64,000 nucleotides of DNA, from contig JAQOOI010000080.1 of assembly GCA_028554645.1 (NCBI GenBank), positions 1,116,001 through 1,180,000 on the forward strand. The letters are read 5' to 3'. This DNA comes from Omphalotus guepiniiformis (lineage: Eukaryota; Basidiomycota; Agaricomycetes; Agaricales; Omphalotaceae). Below, piece after piece: positions 21,742 through 34,257 of this stretch. Position numbers and translations under genes: made by a program. Every line of letters begins with the position of its first letter. The first letter of the stretch is position 1. Below the pieces are notes generated by a model. That model searched no databases. It saw only the letters and a list, made by a program, of their open reading frames with translations, and was not told the origin of the DNA.

Positions 21742-22952
21742 CTAGTTTTCAAGTACCATCCAATTTAACTGTTTTCCGGCCCAGAACGGAACAACGCTTT
21801 GCTCATTAGACACATAAGTGTCTTCGATTTTTGATCCCTCCGGTCCTAATGTCTGCTTCAATGTGACCTGTTTCCCGTCGGCTGGTTTGTTGTAAAATTT
21901 GCGTCCGAATGTACTGACGAAACCCTCCAGCTTGTCGAGAGCACCAAATGACTCTAAAATATGAGCAACCAACGGCAGAAGAATAGGCGACGTGTAGATC
22001 CCTGCTGCACAACCGCATGAAGGACTACTTGTGGACTTATTTTCGGGTGAATGAGGTGCTGAATCTGATCCTAGGAAGAATCGTGGATGACCTGCGTATT
22101 CTTCGAATCAGTGCTCCTGACCACTCTTCCAGTAATGACACTGACCTTCCCTGACCACTGTGCGGAGAGCTTCTCGATCATCAGGATATTTCGCCACAGG
22201 TTTGCAGTAATTCCAGGATTGACCAGCCCAATCGTCCACTGTCAAAGCAAGATGGTGTGCAGTAATAGTGCATGCGACGGTTGGCCCACAACTCTTTACT
22301 GCTTCCACAGCAGCGCGAGTCGTAGCGTGCTCGAGAACAATTCGCAGTTTAGGAAATGTCGAGTGCAACTTGTGCAAATGAGGTAGGAATGAAGGCTCAG
22401 CGTTGAGAACGTGAATATTCTACAATCACTCCCTGAGCGATGCACGAAAAAAAGTAGGAACGAAAGACACTCACGTTGGAAGCATCAGATGGTACTTCTC
22501 CGTGAAGATTTAGAACCATGTCTACCTCCTGCATTGCTTCGAATACCGGATAGTATGCCTCATATGATTCTATCCCACCATCGGAATTTGTTGTCACACC
22601 TCGAGGATAGGACTTCACCCCAACGACCCCAGCCTGCTTAGCTTTCCGAATCTCATCTGGAGTAAGAGCAGGGGAAAGATACAAGGTCATCAGATATTCG
22701 ACACGGGAATCTATCTTTTGAAGATCAGCTTTGTAGGACACAGCTTGAGCGGTAGTGGTAATAGGGGGTTTCAGGTTTGGCTAGCAGATGGATTAGTACT
22801 CGAATTTCTCGTACACGATGAACATTGATGAGCACCATGACATACGCAAGATTGAACCCTCCCTTGCGAACATGAGGAGTCACTAGCTCAGAAAGAGCAC
22901 CTTGACGCAGATGGACATGGAAATCGGCAGGTGAAATAATGCTGAGCTCCAT
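21742..22952 (-). CDS. URA4: Dihydroorotase, class II (pyrimidine synthesis)
   Basis: It closes N-carbamoyl-L-aspartate to dihydroorotate, the third step of UMP synthesis, in the cytosol. I chose the ATG at 22952 (MELSIISPADFHVHLRQG) because the metal-binding HxH then sits at residues 12-14, as in yeast Ura4. Other visible active-site features: VGVKSYPRGVTTN (carboxylated Lys), LNLHGE, IVLEHATT, CTITAHHL and FLGSDSAPHS (catalytic Asp). The tail SVVPFWAGKQLNWMV ends at TAG 21742. Four exons. An upstream ATG at 23100 opens only a 12-codon frame, so it is either a uORF or unused. Identification is secure. Confidence 0.94.
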
Positions 22953-23300
22953 AAAAACCAGATCGTAATGTTTTGCGACCAAGGATGCGTCTGAAAGCTC
23001 AGATGCACGAGTCTGAATGTGCTGGTATGAAGATGTGTTATGAGAGGAAGGCACTGCCAACTCAATTTGGAAACATAGCGCTCATTTCTTGTGGGGGCAT
23101 TACTATAATACAAGAATAACAGTACGATACTATGACAAAGTACACTTTAAATAGGTGAAGAACCAGCAAAACAAAACCACAATTAAGTATTCCACGAAAA
23201 GGGAAGATGATACAGCACTGCAGGAAAACATCCGTCCAGTCTACGATATGTCAGAAAACAAACTGGATCTAGTGAAGTTAATTGGTAAACCGAATCATGT
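22953..23300. other. Intergenic: dihydroorotase leader and 3' end of the GAR gene
   Basis: It holds a possible upstream ORF (minus strand, 23062-23100, MPPQEMSAMFPN then stop), followed by a possible leader intron starting GTTGGC and ending TTCAG. No other feature seen. Confidence 0.45.
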
Positions 23301-26300
23301 TTATGGTCTCCATACAGAATGTCTAGCAGGAGTATGTGCGGGTGTAGTACGAGTCCGAGTTTTAGTGGGGGTTTCTGGTCGCGCGAACAACGGAGCGTCG
23401 GGCTCTGCCCGACGGAGGAACTGTAGTGGCGTCAGGGGCGATCCCCTGGTCGATGGAGTGGATTTTAGGGAATGTGGACTGTGACCAGACGGAGTGGACA
23501 ACGCGAAAGACGGTATGAAGGGCCCTTTGGGTTCAGGTGTACGAGGAGGGAAGGGTGGAGAATTGGCCTGCTCTGTCACCTCAAGTAGAGTGGCAGAGCT
23601 GATCCATTTCTCCTCTCGTGTGCTATTGTTCGGAGGCGATTCGCTTAGCAGCCTGAAGCTATCCGCGAGGTGACTGCGAATGAATCTGGGTGACCCGTCA
23701 GCAAAGTAAGCAAAAAAGTCTCGTCGACTCACTTTGACAATTCCATCCAACCTCCACCTACACGAACCATGACCGTCTGTGATCGAAGAATTCGGCAAAA
23801 ACAAAGCTTGGGATCTTGATCTCCAATCCAATATTTGCCACTTTGATCTTTCCAACTCCCCGATACTCCCTCTATGTTGATGCCAATCGGGAGGCTATTG
23901 ACGACATCGCCAACAGCAACGTCTAATTTGCTCTTAGGATTGGCCACGTAAGTTTTTCTTGGTGCAGATGTCTTCTTCTGAGGCGTTCCACTGCGAGGAA
24001 CGTTGGGAAATGAGATACGAGGTGCCCGCGACCAAGTGGACGCTGAAGATCCTCGACCGCCGGTATTTGGATGCGACAGAGAAGCGTCAGAAATACTAGG
24101 AGACTCACTTCGCTTTTTCCTAGTCGCGGAGGACAGTGAGCTCACGTGGCTTCCGGATGGTACTCGTCCAATTGGCGGTGTAACAGTGCTGGGTGTTAAG
24201 CTTGTGGTCCGCTGCCGGGAAGCAAACGTCGATCCATATAGCGAGCCTTTGAGAGGGCCAGAGGTAGAACGTTGGAATGAACGGGTGGATAAGCTACTGG
24301 TAGGCCGCTTCGATGGCTCATCCGAGCCCGAGACGGCACGGCGCGCCTGAGTAGGAACTGGGACATTAAGTCGCCCTCGAGAAGCGGAAGCCGCTGATAA
24401 GGCGGCATATCCACTGGACTTTCGTGAGCTGCCACGGCCAGCGGGGGGGCTAACAACGGATATACGGCTGCTTCGACCAGAGTTCTGCCCAGAACTCGTT
24501 ACACTGCTTGGTCTAGATTTCTTCCCACTAATACGATCGTTACCCATGTCCTCCAGCTCACTCCAAGTCTGCACGATACGATCATGTTCGGCAATGGCTC
24601 GCAGGTCGTCCTTAACAACCTCGAAAACAGATAACATTTCATCAATGCCATGCTTCGTGAACGATAGTCTGCCGGACAGTTGCTCCTCGGGTGTTTGTTT
24701 ATCTGAACTTGTGTACGAGGAAGACAGCGGCCCTAGCGGTGCAGCAGGGAAGCTATCAATGTGCTCTAGAAGATCGCTCAGAGCAGCATCGCAGTTGGCG
24801 ACAGCCTCGCATAACGAAGCTAGTTTTTCCACATGATCCATTAGCACCACAGAGGCATCAGCTTCACTTTTGAAGGACTTCAACTGCACGTTGACGGAGA
24901 CGTTTTCGACAGTACTAGGAAGGGAAGAGAGCTCTTGCAACAACGCAGAAAGCTCCTTCCGCATCCACCGTACCTGCTCTGTTCCTGGGAGAATTGATGA
25001 GCTGGACGAGGGGCGTGCTGCATCGTTTATACCAATCGAACGCAATCGTTTCCTGAGCCGTGAAATTGAAGCTAATAAGACCTTCATTTCGTTGCTGAAG
25101 GATGTCTGCCCGTCAAAGATAGTTCGTTCTCCGAAAACGTCTGCGAGATTATGTTTGAGACATCCTATAGGACAGTATTCAAAAGATGCTTTTACCTTCC
25201 TCGACCACGGACTTTGACGATTCCCACTCCTTGATGACTTGAAGCTGGCGTTCTCGCTCCTTGTCCAGCTTTTCGCGCTCTAGACGAATTTTCTCTGCCT
25301 CTTGCTCGGAAAGACGCTGCTTCTCCGCATGTAGTCTACGCTCTTCTAAAAGCTGTCCCTCGGCCAGTTTCAACTTCACCTCCATTTCGAATCGCTCCTT
25401 TTCTAACCGTATCTTCTCAGCTTCGTCTGATGCTTGCCTTTCCTTCTCTGCTTGGATACGACGTTCCTCTGCCAAACGCTCCTCCAATCTCAGCCTTTCA
25501 GCCGCCTCGTGTTTCTCCTTCTCTTTCTTGGCGATTTCCTCTTCCTCTGCTCGTATCCGGGCTTCCTCCGCCAAGCGCTCTTCTAACCGCAGTCTTTCAT
25601 CCTCTTCTGATCTCTCTCTTTCCGCGCGCGCGCGCTCTGCTTCTTCAACATCCAGACGCCTTCTTTCCTCTTGTACGCGCTCCTCATATGCTTGACGCTC
25701 CTCCTCAAGCCTGCGCGTTTCAGCTTGCAGTGCCTGCTGAACCTCTACGCAGAGTGATTCTACGCCTGCTTCCCAGAGAGAGAGTCTGCTCTCCGCGTCG
25801 ATGATAGCTCTTATACGAGGCACAACCAGTTCATCGTGAATCCCAGAATCGTGCGCTCCTGGAGCACTCTCCATGTGTCGCCGGTTCTCATTCAACGTAG
25901 AAAGCGAACAACGAATTTTAAAGCGGTGAACTTGTAGAGACTGCTGGATCTCGGACATTAACGTGTTAAGAGAATCCGCAATATCTGTCTGACCCAAATT
26001 CTGCTTGAACTTACTCTCCAGTGTAGACAGATGTTGAGTAGCTTGACCAACATCCTCGAGCGTGGAAGATAGTGTATAATCTATCTCTTTTGCAATTCGC
26101 GCCAATTGAACGTGTTCTAATTTTTGCTTCAAAACTTCCACCTGTCCATTGAGCCGCATGGAATATGAATTACAATCTGCGCGCACAGAGTCGTCAATGT
26201 TGTGAAGGTCGAAGGGTAATTCAATAGGTTGTTCCTTGTGAGCAAAACCTGCCGCGAGGTCCAGGGAGGAAAACGAGCGCTTGACACAGGCAAGACGCGA

Positions 26301-28769
26301 TGACTGCGCAACAAGAGGTGCGCGTTGCGACAGAGTATCGATAAATGATATGATCTCGGAACGGACGATGGTTTCGTCTGCCGGGACATCGTTTGTTGGA
26401 GTATCGTCCAAGATTGCCCGTATATTGGCATCGTGGAGAATCGTTAAATCGTCAATACGAAGCTGAAGGTCATTGAATTCATCGCGAATGTTCTTCATAA
26501 CTGATGCCTGATTACGAATAGACTGGAGAAGCTTGACCATTTGTTTGACCCGAAGAAAATGGGCCCGTAGACCTTCAGCAGTTTGTGAAAGAGATTGCTT
26601 TAATGCCAGCTCCAACGTAGTGGAAAGTGATGTCAATGGCGTATCCACAACGTCGTCCATCCTGATACCCATTTGGGTCAGCTGTGTCCCGAACTCAGTG
26701 TGCTGAGAGGAAACTGATGGTAAATTCACAGGAGGGCTTTCAGGAGTGGGCGGAGCAGCCGTGTACGAAGTGGTATCCTGATGCCATCGACAAGTCTCCA
26801 TTTCTTCCACAACTTCCCGTCTGATGTTCTCCAAATCCTTGAGAACGCTGTGCATGGCAGACCAAATCTTCCTTGCCTCTCGCAACCTACTCATCCGACC
26901 TGTAACATCGTCTCGCACGCGGAGAGCCTGGTCGCGAAGTGAGCTCAATTGCCGAAGAAGAGACGAAGCGTTGAGTTTGAATTCAGGATCAACGCCAGGA
27001 AAGTCCAAGCGAAGCAAAGCCGCAGGCGTGTCACGAAGGAGCTGGGAAGCAGCAGTATCTGCTTTCGACAAATCCTCCAGTATTGATGGAAGCAAAGCAA
27101 TGAAAACAGAATGGCGAGTTGGTTCGAGACAGTCGCTAGATGTAAGGGAGGGCGGACTGCCATCTCCCTCTTCGGAGATAACTCCTTTCTGCAACCGCTC
27201 GATGATGGAAGCGAAGATATTCGCCTGCTCAGAGGCGGCTTCAGTGATAGTCTCTACGCGCTTGACCGCTTCGTACGAAGCTTTGTAATCCTTCGCCAGG
27301 GACTCTACAGTCTTTGTCAGACTAGTCGTAGTTGATATGTCAGAAGAGAGACTCTCGGCAAGGTTGTCATTGAAAGACATCTGATCCGGGAATAAGGAAT
27401 TCTGAGGACGAGGAAAGGTGCTCGTGGGTGACGCCGGGTTGCCTCTCAAGTAAAGGCGTTTAAGTAGAGCCTCTGAGCGCGATACGAAGGATGCACTTTG
27501 ACGAGCGGTGGGATGTTGAGTTTTTGCGGTCTCGATCTCTTCCATGAGAGTTTGGGCAGCAAATTGATCTTTCATAGTTTCCACATGTATCTCATCAGCC
27601 CTGTTATCAAAGTTCAACTCGTAATTCTAGCAATGGAAGTGGAACACTATACTTTCGCCATTGCATGACTACATTCAGCACGAACTTGCCTATGGTTTCC
27701 ATATCCGTGATACATTTTTCCTCCAACTTGTCCTGTTCGTCTAGAAGTTCTTCTGGAACCGGTCTACGGCTGTGATCAATCAGTTTATCCAGGTGCTTTC
27801 CAGCAGCAGCTACGCTTCCATGTCGCAAGGCGGATAATCGTCCAGAAAAGGCGGCGGCATCGCGTGATAGCAGTTCCGCGAGCTTGAAGCGCGTACTTCT
27901 GGAGAAACCAGGCGAATTTATCGAAGTGTCAGAACTGACTGAACCGATTGATATTACAGATCCTATGGATCCTCGGCGAGGGTCTTCGACGTATGATTCA
28001 GGTTTCTGTATATTATCATAGACCGCAGGTGACCACCGCGCTCGAGATTCCAAGAAATTTTGCAAGTCAGCAATTATATGTCGTCGGTCGACCCAGCTAG
28101 AGACTCTACTTTCTTCCCAGGAAAGCCGGACTCCAAGTAGATCCAAATTTTCAGAGCGGTCCCGTAACAGATGAAGCAATTTGTCAAGGGCATAAATTGT
28201 CGTCAATGTGAGCTCAATCAAGTCAGTATCCTCTGGAGATAGATTACGTTGTGTTGCGGCTGAATAGTAGTTAAGATGTAAACATGAGCTTGAAGTATAC
28301 AGACGGTGGATTTACCTCTCGTGAACTTTCGTAGCTTCGTCAATTCTCCGGTATCGAAGATTTCTGTTTCCTTCTCAACGGTGTCGTGTTCTGCGAGCCA
28401 TTTCTTTAAATCGGCTCTCGTGGGTAGTCCAGGTACTTCCTCGGCGGACGACTTAACGGCATCCAATCCGACGAATACTTCAATGGGTGGCATTTGCTCC
28501 AGCAGCTGCGCACAAGACTGAGCTTTAAAGTCACCGAGACACGGTGAAAGAGCACGCAGCTTTATTTTTTCTTCAATCCAAGCCTTCCTCTCGCTGAACA
28601 TTTGAAGCTCAATGACTTCATGCGACTCGAGAGTCTCCCCTGGACGTCCGGTACTTGACTTTAAAGCATTCTCTGGAGAAGGTATAGATACATCTGATGG
28701 ATTAGAAATGCCAGGTTGCCCAGCATCGTCTCGCATTGTAGCCGTGCCAGACGACTCGCCGGAGGACAT
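23301..28769 (-). CDS. Large coiled-coil protein with C-terminal GAR (Gas2-related) domain
   Basis: Probably a cytoskeletal linker: GAR domains bind microtubules in spectraplakins and Gas2. The ATG at 28769 gives MSSGESSGTATMRDDAG. Residues to about 900 are helical with spectrin-like spacing. Then comes a strongly charged coiled coil of Glu/Arg/Lys heptads (25240-25740, many EERL and EEEER stretches), a Ser/Arg-rich basic linker (SGRSSRISV, RGSSRKSSGY), and the GAR domain (KLDVAVGDVV, GSWKDQSGKYWIGDQDPKLC, MVRVGGGWMELS) at 23740-23960. A disordered Pro/Thr tail ends RHSVWRP. Junctions seen near 28305/28245, 27647/27597, 25190/25170 and 23733/23675. About 1,750 residues. Common in mushroom genomes; no symbol known to me. 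Confidence 0.85.
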
Positions 28770-29038
28770 TTCCTTGGAAGATACGAGGATGGAAAGAATT
28801 ATATGGGTGATAAGGAACGAATGATATTAAAGTAGATCAAGAAAGAAGTACCGCAGCGTCGAGCATGAAGCTGGCTTAGAATGTCTACGCAAACATGCGA
28901 GTTGCAACGAGGTCGCACGTCGTCGTCCTCTTCTGGGGACGAATATTTCACGTACGTAAATTGAATGTGTAAGCATCACGTGCACAACGCGCTCAGTCGA
29001 AACGCGCTGAATCCTTCTCTCCTTTACTGTTTACTTCC

Positions 29039-30669
29039 ATGTATTGGCCTTCACCTTCTTCGCCTATCTCGTCTCCTGCTTCTTCACCGAGTCCATTTGT
29101 AGATTCCTCTCCTCCCTCTTCCCCTAGCATTGAATATACTGAACTTGACCATGATTCACCTGTTCAAGATCCTTTCGCTGGCTCAACCAAGGCGACCAAA
29201 TTACCTCGTCTCTACGAGAAGAAGAGGTCTATTTCTCCTACTCCAGTTGTACAGACTCCGAAAAGGTCTCGTTTTGACTCCTATGCACCTCCTAATTCCC
29301 ATGAATTCCATGTTTCGTCTGATACGTCGACCGCGAACTCGTCCTTGGAGCTAGACCGCACCGAAGAGATCTTTTCTAATGCTTTAAACGAAGTATACGA
29401 AAAATCCTGTGGTCATGTGGATTTATCGTGCGTGTTGTACTAGCTCTGCCCACGCTGGTTCGATGCTTACTCCCTCGTAGCGAAAAGAATCTTACACATA
29501 TTCCAATTTCGTTTCTTGAAGGATTAAAATTATTCGTTGCTTTATCAGCACGATCGGAATTTGACTATGCTGGTTCCGAGTATGTGTCCCACAAGATAAA
29601 TCTGGTGGGCGATACGCGTCGCTTCTCTGGTCGTACCGGGTCCTCGTCCGAGTCCACTTTCCGCACGCATAGTTTAGCTATATCTTCTGGTGCTCCCCGG
29701 GAGCAGATTTGTCTGTTCTTTCACTCAAATGCGATAAGCCGCCTGCCCTCGCAACTCTTTGATGTAGATCGGCTGACTGTGCTTTCACTGCGTTCGTCAA
29801 ATTGTCCTGTATCTCTCCATTGAGCGTAACATTGACTCCTGCGGCTAGGTCGTAACAAGTTGACCCAGATTCCGCCTCAGATATCCCGCCTCAAGTCTCT
29901 GAGAACCCTGAATATTGCGAATAACGAGTTGAAATATCTGCCTTCCGAGATGTTGAGCTTAAGTCTCACAAGCCTTCTTCTACACCCTAATCCATTCATC
30001 CCTGAACCGGTTGACCCTTCTCCGACTCGGAGAACACTTTCGCGCGCAAGAACGAGTATATCACAATCCATGTTGCTTGAAAGGCCTCGAAAATCCTCTC
30101 CTGTTGTTGCTGTCCTACCCCAAGTTATCCCCCTTGACGAGTTGTGCTTCCGAACTCTTTTCTCTTCCCCATACAACAGTGCTGAAGACGAGACACTTCT
30201 AAGAGCTCACTATACCCTGCCTCTCGACGAGAGGTGTTTTAGTCATCCTTTCCCTCCCTCAGTACAGCATCGGTTGCATGTCGGTTATCCGAAAAGTCTG
30301 ATGAATTATACTGGTGACCAAGACACATCAGCCGATAACCCTACTTCTGTGACAGGGATTGGTGTCTGTCCTTCACCTCGCCACGACGCTGCTGAGAAAA
30401 AGCCCATCTTTTTCATGCATGCCGAGGAGCGATACACCTGGGAGAATACCATTGCTGGTGTGAAGGACCTTGGAGGGGTTCCTATACGCTGGAGAGGATG
30501 CCAATCAGGGTGCTTGGGCTTCCTCAACAGTAACGAACCCACAAAGGCACCTTTTGGATCTGGAGATCCTGCACTATCGTCGAGCTCACCGGCAGAATCG
30601 GATGCAGAGATAGTTCAGCCTCTGCAGGTGACTCTTGGGGCTTTCACTATGGACGAGTTCGGAGACTGA
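29039..30669 (+). CDS. Leucine-rich-repeat protein with disordered N-terminus
   Basis: Function unknown. The ATG at 29039 opens a Ser/Pro-rich region of about 130 residues (SPSSPISSPASSPSP) with a basic patch KRSRFDSY. Short plant-type LRRs follow: NLTHIPISFLEGL, AISRLPSQLFDVDRLTVLSL, NKLTQIPPQISRLKSLRTLN and NELKYLPSEMLSLSLTSLLL. The C-terminal half has LERCF-type conserved patches, RYTWENTIAGVKDLGGVPIRWRGCQSGCL in two pieces, and an acidic tail ending MDEFGD. Introns splice VDLS to EKNLTHIP near 29430-29479 and SLR to NKLTQ near 29790-29850. The stretch 29565-29700 reads open but is poorly LRR-like and may hide an unspliced intron. It is head to head with the GAR gene. Confidence 0.8.
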
Positions 30670-30920
30670 ACGTCTATGGACCTTCAATCCGCTTCTATCT
30701 TGCTACCCATCATTCTGAATCACTCTAAAGCAACAGTCATCATTCTCACCAGTATCCTTCTAGCACATTGTACAGTTACTATGTAGTTATAGCATCAGCA
30801 TAGCAAACATTCTTCCATTGTAAATTCTTTACAGTACAGTGACCCCCCACCGTCTAAAAATACATACATCCATTACTGACAGACCAATATTGTTACAATC
30901 TCCGAGAATTAGAACAGACA

Positions 30921-31718
30921 TCAAGTTTCAACCGCAGTTGCTTGACTATGTACTAGCTCAATGAGAACCGACGCTTGAACATGAACAGCACAGTAAAGAA
31001 ACATACCTCATCGTTCTTGGGTAAGTTCTGGAGCATGAGTGCCAGCACCCGGAGCTGCTCGACTCTCGGCTTATGCACTAGTTCCAGAGGCATATGTAAC
31101 TCTACTTCGTGCATGAATGCAGCTATGTCGGCGATAGATGGCCCAAGTGTTCGAAGAGCGTTACCTTGAGCACTGAAATAGGAGATGTAAGTGAAATCAG
31201 TTCAGCATTTGAATAACGGGAGAATGTTCGTACCGCGCAACCCGCGCCTCTTCCAGTAATCGCTGCAATTTACTCTGAGTAGCCTGCTCCGAGACATCGT
31301 AGGCATCGTCTCTCAGCCGTACGTGAGTTCTCAATTCTTCTGTCTCTCCCACAATCTGGTGCACTAATGCTCGTATGCGTCGGTGCTCGTCCTTCCAGGA
31401 GCCATTGGCCGACACAGCGGAATTGAGGTCCTTTTGCAATACCTTGGTCAAACCTTCCAATTCAACGACCCGTCTGTGAAGCACAGAAACCTGTCGTCTG
31501 CATAGCACATAGGGCACGAATGCTATTGGAATGATGACAGCTGCCAAGAGAGCAAAGTGGGTCGTGGCAGGATAGGAACGTCGATTGCTTCGAGTAGTTG
31601 GCTCCGAGATTGCTGGGTGAGGATGAGTTGAGGGGCCCGAGGATGGATCCATTGCAACGAGGGTTGTATTGGCCCTCCCGCAGCTGGACTTATCACTGTA
31701 ATCAAATGTCGTCATCAT
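30921..31718 (-). CDS. Small single-pass membrane protein with coiled coil, unknown function
   Basis: I do not recognise the family. The frame opens at ATG 31718 (or MDPSSGPSTHP at 31652, which I think equally likely). A Ser/Pro/Thr-rich start is followed by one clear membrane helix (THFALLAAVIIPIAFVPYVL), then CRRQ and a coiled coil (LHRRVVELEGLTKVLQKDLN, VGETEELRTHVRLRDDAY). An intron at about 31234-31171 splices VAR to AQGNALRTLG. The second exon has DIAAFMHEVELHMPLELV and LRVLALMLQNLPKNDE. A last 36-nt exon gives LVHSQATAVET and the stop at 30921. Topology suggests the N-terminus and coiled coil lie on opposite sides of a membrane. Confidence 0.7.
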
Positions 31719-31908
31719 TTGACTAACTGGGTATTACAAACATAAACTACTTATAAGCAAGTCTTAGCAGTACAAGCATAATGATATACAAGAAATCAGC
31801 AAATTCTAAATACAGCACGGCCAATGCCAACTTTCACCAATAAACAAAAAAAAAAAACGACAGCAACGAAAGCAAGCATATATGCATTACACACACCAGG
31901 TAAATATC

Positions 31909-34257
31909 TCACCAAGTGATCTTGAAGAACTGCCACCATTTTCTCTTCTTTTTCTTCTTCGTCGGTACACCTACACCTCCCTCGTCGACCATGATCGGGT
32001 ACGCAGAGTAATCAGGATATGCAGGAACAGATGCTCGCCTAGCACCGGTAGGTCGCATAGGATACCTTACAATCACCATATCAGTAGCAAATCAACTGTC
32101 GAAGTGATCCAAGACTTACTCGTCAACATGGACAATATAATCTTTGTCTTGTCTCAGTCCAGCCAGTGCAAGAGATATCTCGCCCTGCAACATCAACCGC
32201 ATGTTGTTGGGAACGTTAATTCTTCGCCTCCACATTGCTACACTGTTCCCGCTCTTCGACGGTAGGAAAACGAACACTACAACTTCCTTTGCAGGGTCGT
32301 AGAAGGCTACTGATTCCTGCAGGATCTTGTCCCTGGTCTCCTGTAACTGATCGAATGTCAGCCAGTCAAACGCAGGCTCTCCTGGTTTTCCAGGGAGGCG
32401 GAAATCGGCATTGGTTAGTAGAGCCCCTCTTTCTCTACTTTGAAGAAACCTGTGAAGCTATTTGACGCTCAGTGATATTTGGGTGAAAATTCGGTGGTAC
32501 CCACACCATATGAGCCTAGACTGTATGAAACAGACTGTATCCAAGTCAATAGAGATTCAACTCGTTCATCTTTACCGGAAGGAAACATCCAGTGGATGCG
32601 ATCCTTTGCCTTGCGTGTCCTTCCAAACAGAGCCTGCTGAACATTCCCTAATGCAGCACCCTTCGACTCGCTGAATTGGACATTGGTGTACTCGTTTATT
32701 TTGTTGCGAGGTATGCCTGTATTTAACGGCGTCGTCGTGCCATTATAAGCGTGCGCTAGTGTCTTCGAAGGCATCGTATAGGACATGTCTACTGGCTTAT
32801 CAGGAGGTCTCGGAGTAGCAGAGACTCGAGACAATTCTGATCCCCATATACTTGGGGCAGCAGGTTTGGGCGAAATATCACCCCAAACGTCCAGTGTATC
32901 GCGCCTGGGGGAGAAATGCACTCGACGGCCATCTTCATATTCTTCGTCTTCTTCTGGGATTGTACCCCACCCAAAGTTGTCACTAACCCCGGTATCCTGC
33001 ATGCCCCACCCTCCAGTGTCAAAGTTTTCAGAATGAGAGCGTTGGTGTTTTCCAAAATTTCGGTTCTGCTGAGTGCGATCTCGTTCCTTTTTTGAATACG
33101 CCTCCTCTTTGCCTGTATGCCGGAGTGACTGGGCTGGGGGTGGTTTAGCGCTGGCAACGGCTGGGTAGACTGGGTAGACGTTACCGCCTAGTGAGTGTAA
33201 CGTTGACTGGGGGGGATAAGGATTCGCAGGTTGTCTCTGTTTGTGCTGTTGCTGAGCATATCCATTTTGAGTCTGAGGTTGACTGAGCAACGAACTCAAG
33301 GCCTGCATTTGGGACTGCTGTTGAAGGGTCGGAACAGTTCTGTTTGCCCCGCCATGCCCCGTAGGAGCTGGAGGAGTCGCTTTGGATAGCCGTTTAGCCT
33401 CCTCACTCCAGCCTCTCCAACTGGTCTGTGGGGCAGCTGATGGTGTACGGATGCCCCAAGCGCCATTTTGTGTTTGTGCGCCCCATCCGTAGCCGTCGTC
33501 TTCTTCGTCTTCTTCGTCTTCGTCCTCCTCCTCCTGCTGTTCCCATTCTTCCCATTCACCACCACCACCACCACCACCACCACCACCACCCCACCCATTA
33601 TGCCCACCGTTGTTACCCCAACCATCATCTCCACCCCCACCCCATGTATTATTATCCTGTCCCCAGCCGCCCTTGTTCCCGCCTGTATTCGAAGCCGCCT
33701 TGTGTGTAGCACCCCCTTTCACTTTGGGTACATGTGCCGTAGCACCCTTCGTAGCCTGTGCGCGATTCACGTTGCTATATCCGTCAGCAGACGGTGCATT
33801 CGTCATCCAGGGATCCTGATTGGCTTTGGCGGGCGTCGTCGATGGTGCATTACTCGTCCAAGGATCCTGATTGGCTTTGGCGGGAGCCGTGTATGGTGAA
33901 TTATTAATCCATGCATCCTGATTGACTTTGACGGGAGTCGGCCAACCGTCGTCCAGCATAGCACCTGTATGACGGCGATGATGATTCATGGTAAGTAGCA
34001 GCCAATTTTAGCGCGCGCTATGCTATGCTATGCACAAGTCGCGTCCAACAAACAACCACTGACGAAAGAAGCTGACCTGGTATCTCCATCAATCCACCAT
34101 CATCTACTACCTCCTTTGTACTTTCCTTCTGAGGTTCTGGAGGCATCTCTGGTTCCTTGACGACATTAGCATTGGGTTCAATATTAGGCTGGATAACAGG
34201 CTGAACAGCCGGCTGGGTATCTTGCTTCTGTTTTCCTTTAGTCTTGGCCTTCGCCAT
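31909..34257 (-). CDS. Gly/Trp/Asn-rich protein with conserved fungal C-terminal domain
   Basis: Function unknown. The ATG at 34257 opens a Lys-rich exon (MAKAKTKGKQKQ). An intron of about 114 nt then splices EIPG to AMLDDGWPTP. Next comes a 17-residue tandem repeat (NQDPW...PAK) three times, then low-complexity sequence: Trp/Gly/Asn-rich, an uninterrupted poly-Gly run encoded by GGT (CCA on the plus strand, 33560-33590), an acidic EEDEEDEED run and a Gln-rich stretch. The conserved part is C-terminal: TNADFRLPGKPGEPAFDWLT, QESVAFYDPAKEVVVFVFLP, WRRRINVPNNMRL, then a YxxY/Pro patch and a Lys-Trp tail ending FFKITW at 31909. I recall this domain in basidiomycetes under the name CcmS-related, but am not sure. 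Confidence 0.8.
33790..33945 (-). repeat. Three tandem 51-bp units coding NQDPW repeats
   Basis: Three in-frame copies of a unit of 17 codons (K-x-NQD-x-W-x2-N-x-P-x3-PA) lie inside the Gly/Trp-rich gene. The two copies nearest the C-terminus share long identical DNA (ggatcctgattggctttggc), so the duplication is recent relative to the first copy. Confidence 0.8.

Noticed and set aside
25261..25804. Plus-strand Ser/Arg-rich frames
   Set aside because: Antisense to the Glu/Arg coiled coil of the GAR-domain gene, which forces Ser/Leu/Phe-rich shadows.
33428..33709. Plus-strand frame with a run of histidines
   Set aside because: The His run is the antisense reading of GGT poly-Gly codons in the Gly/Trp-rich gene.
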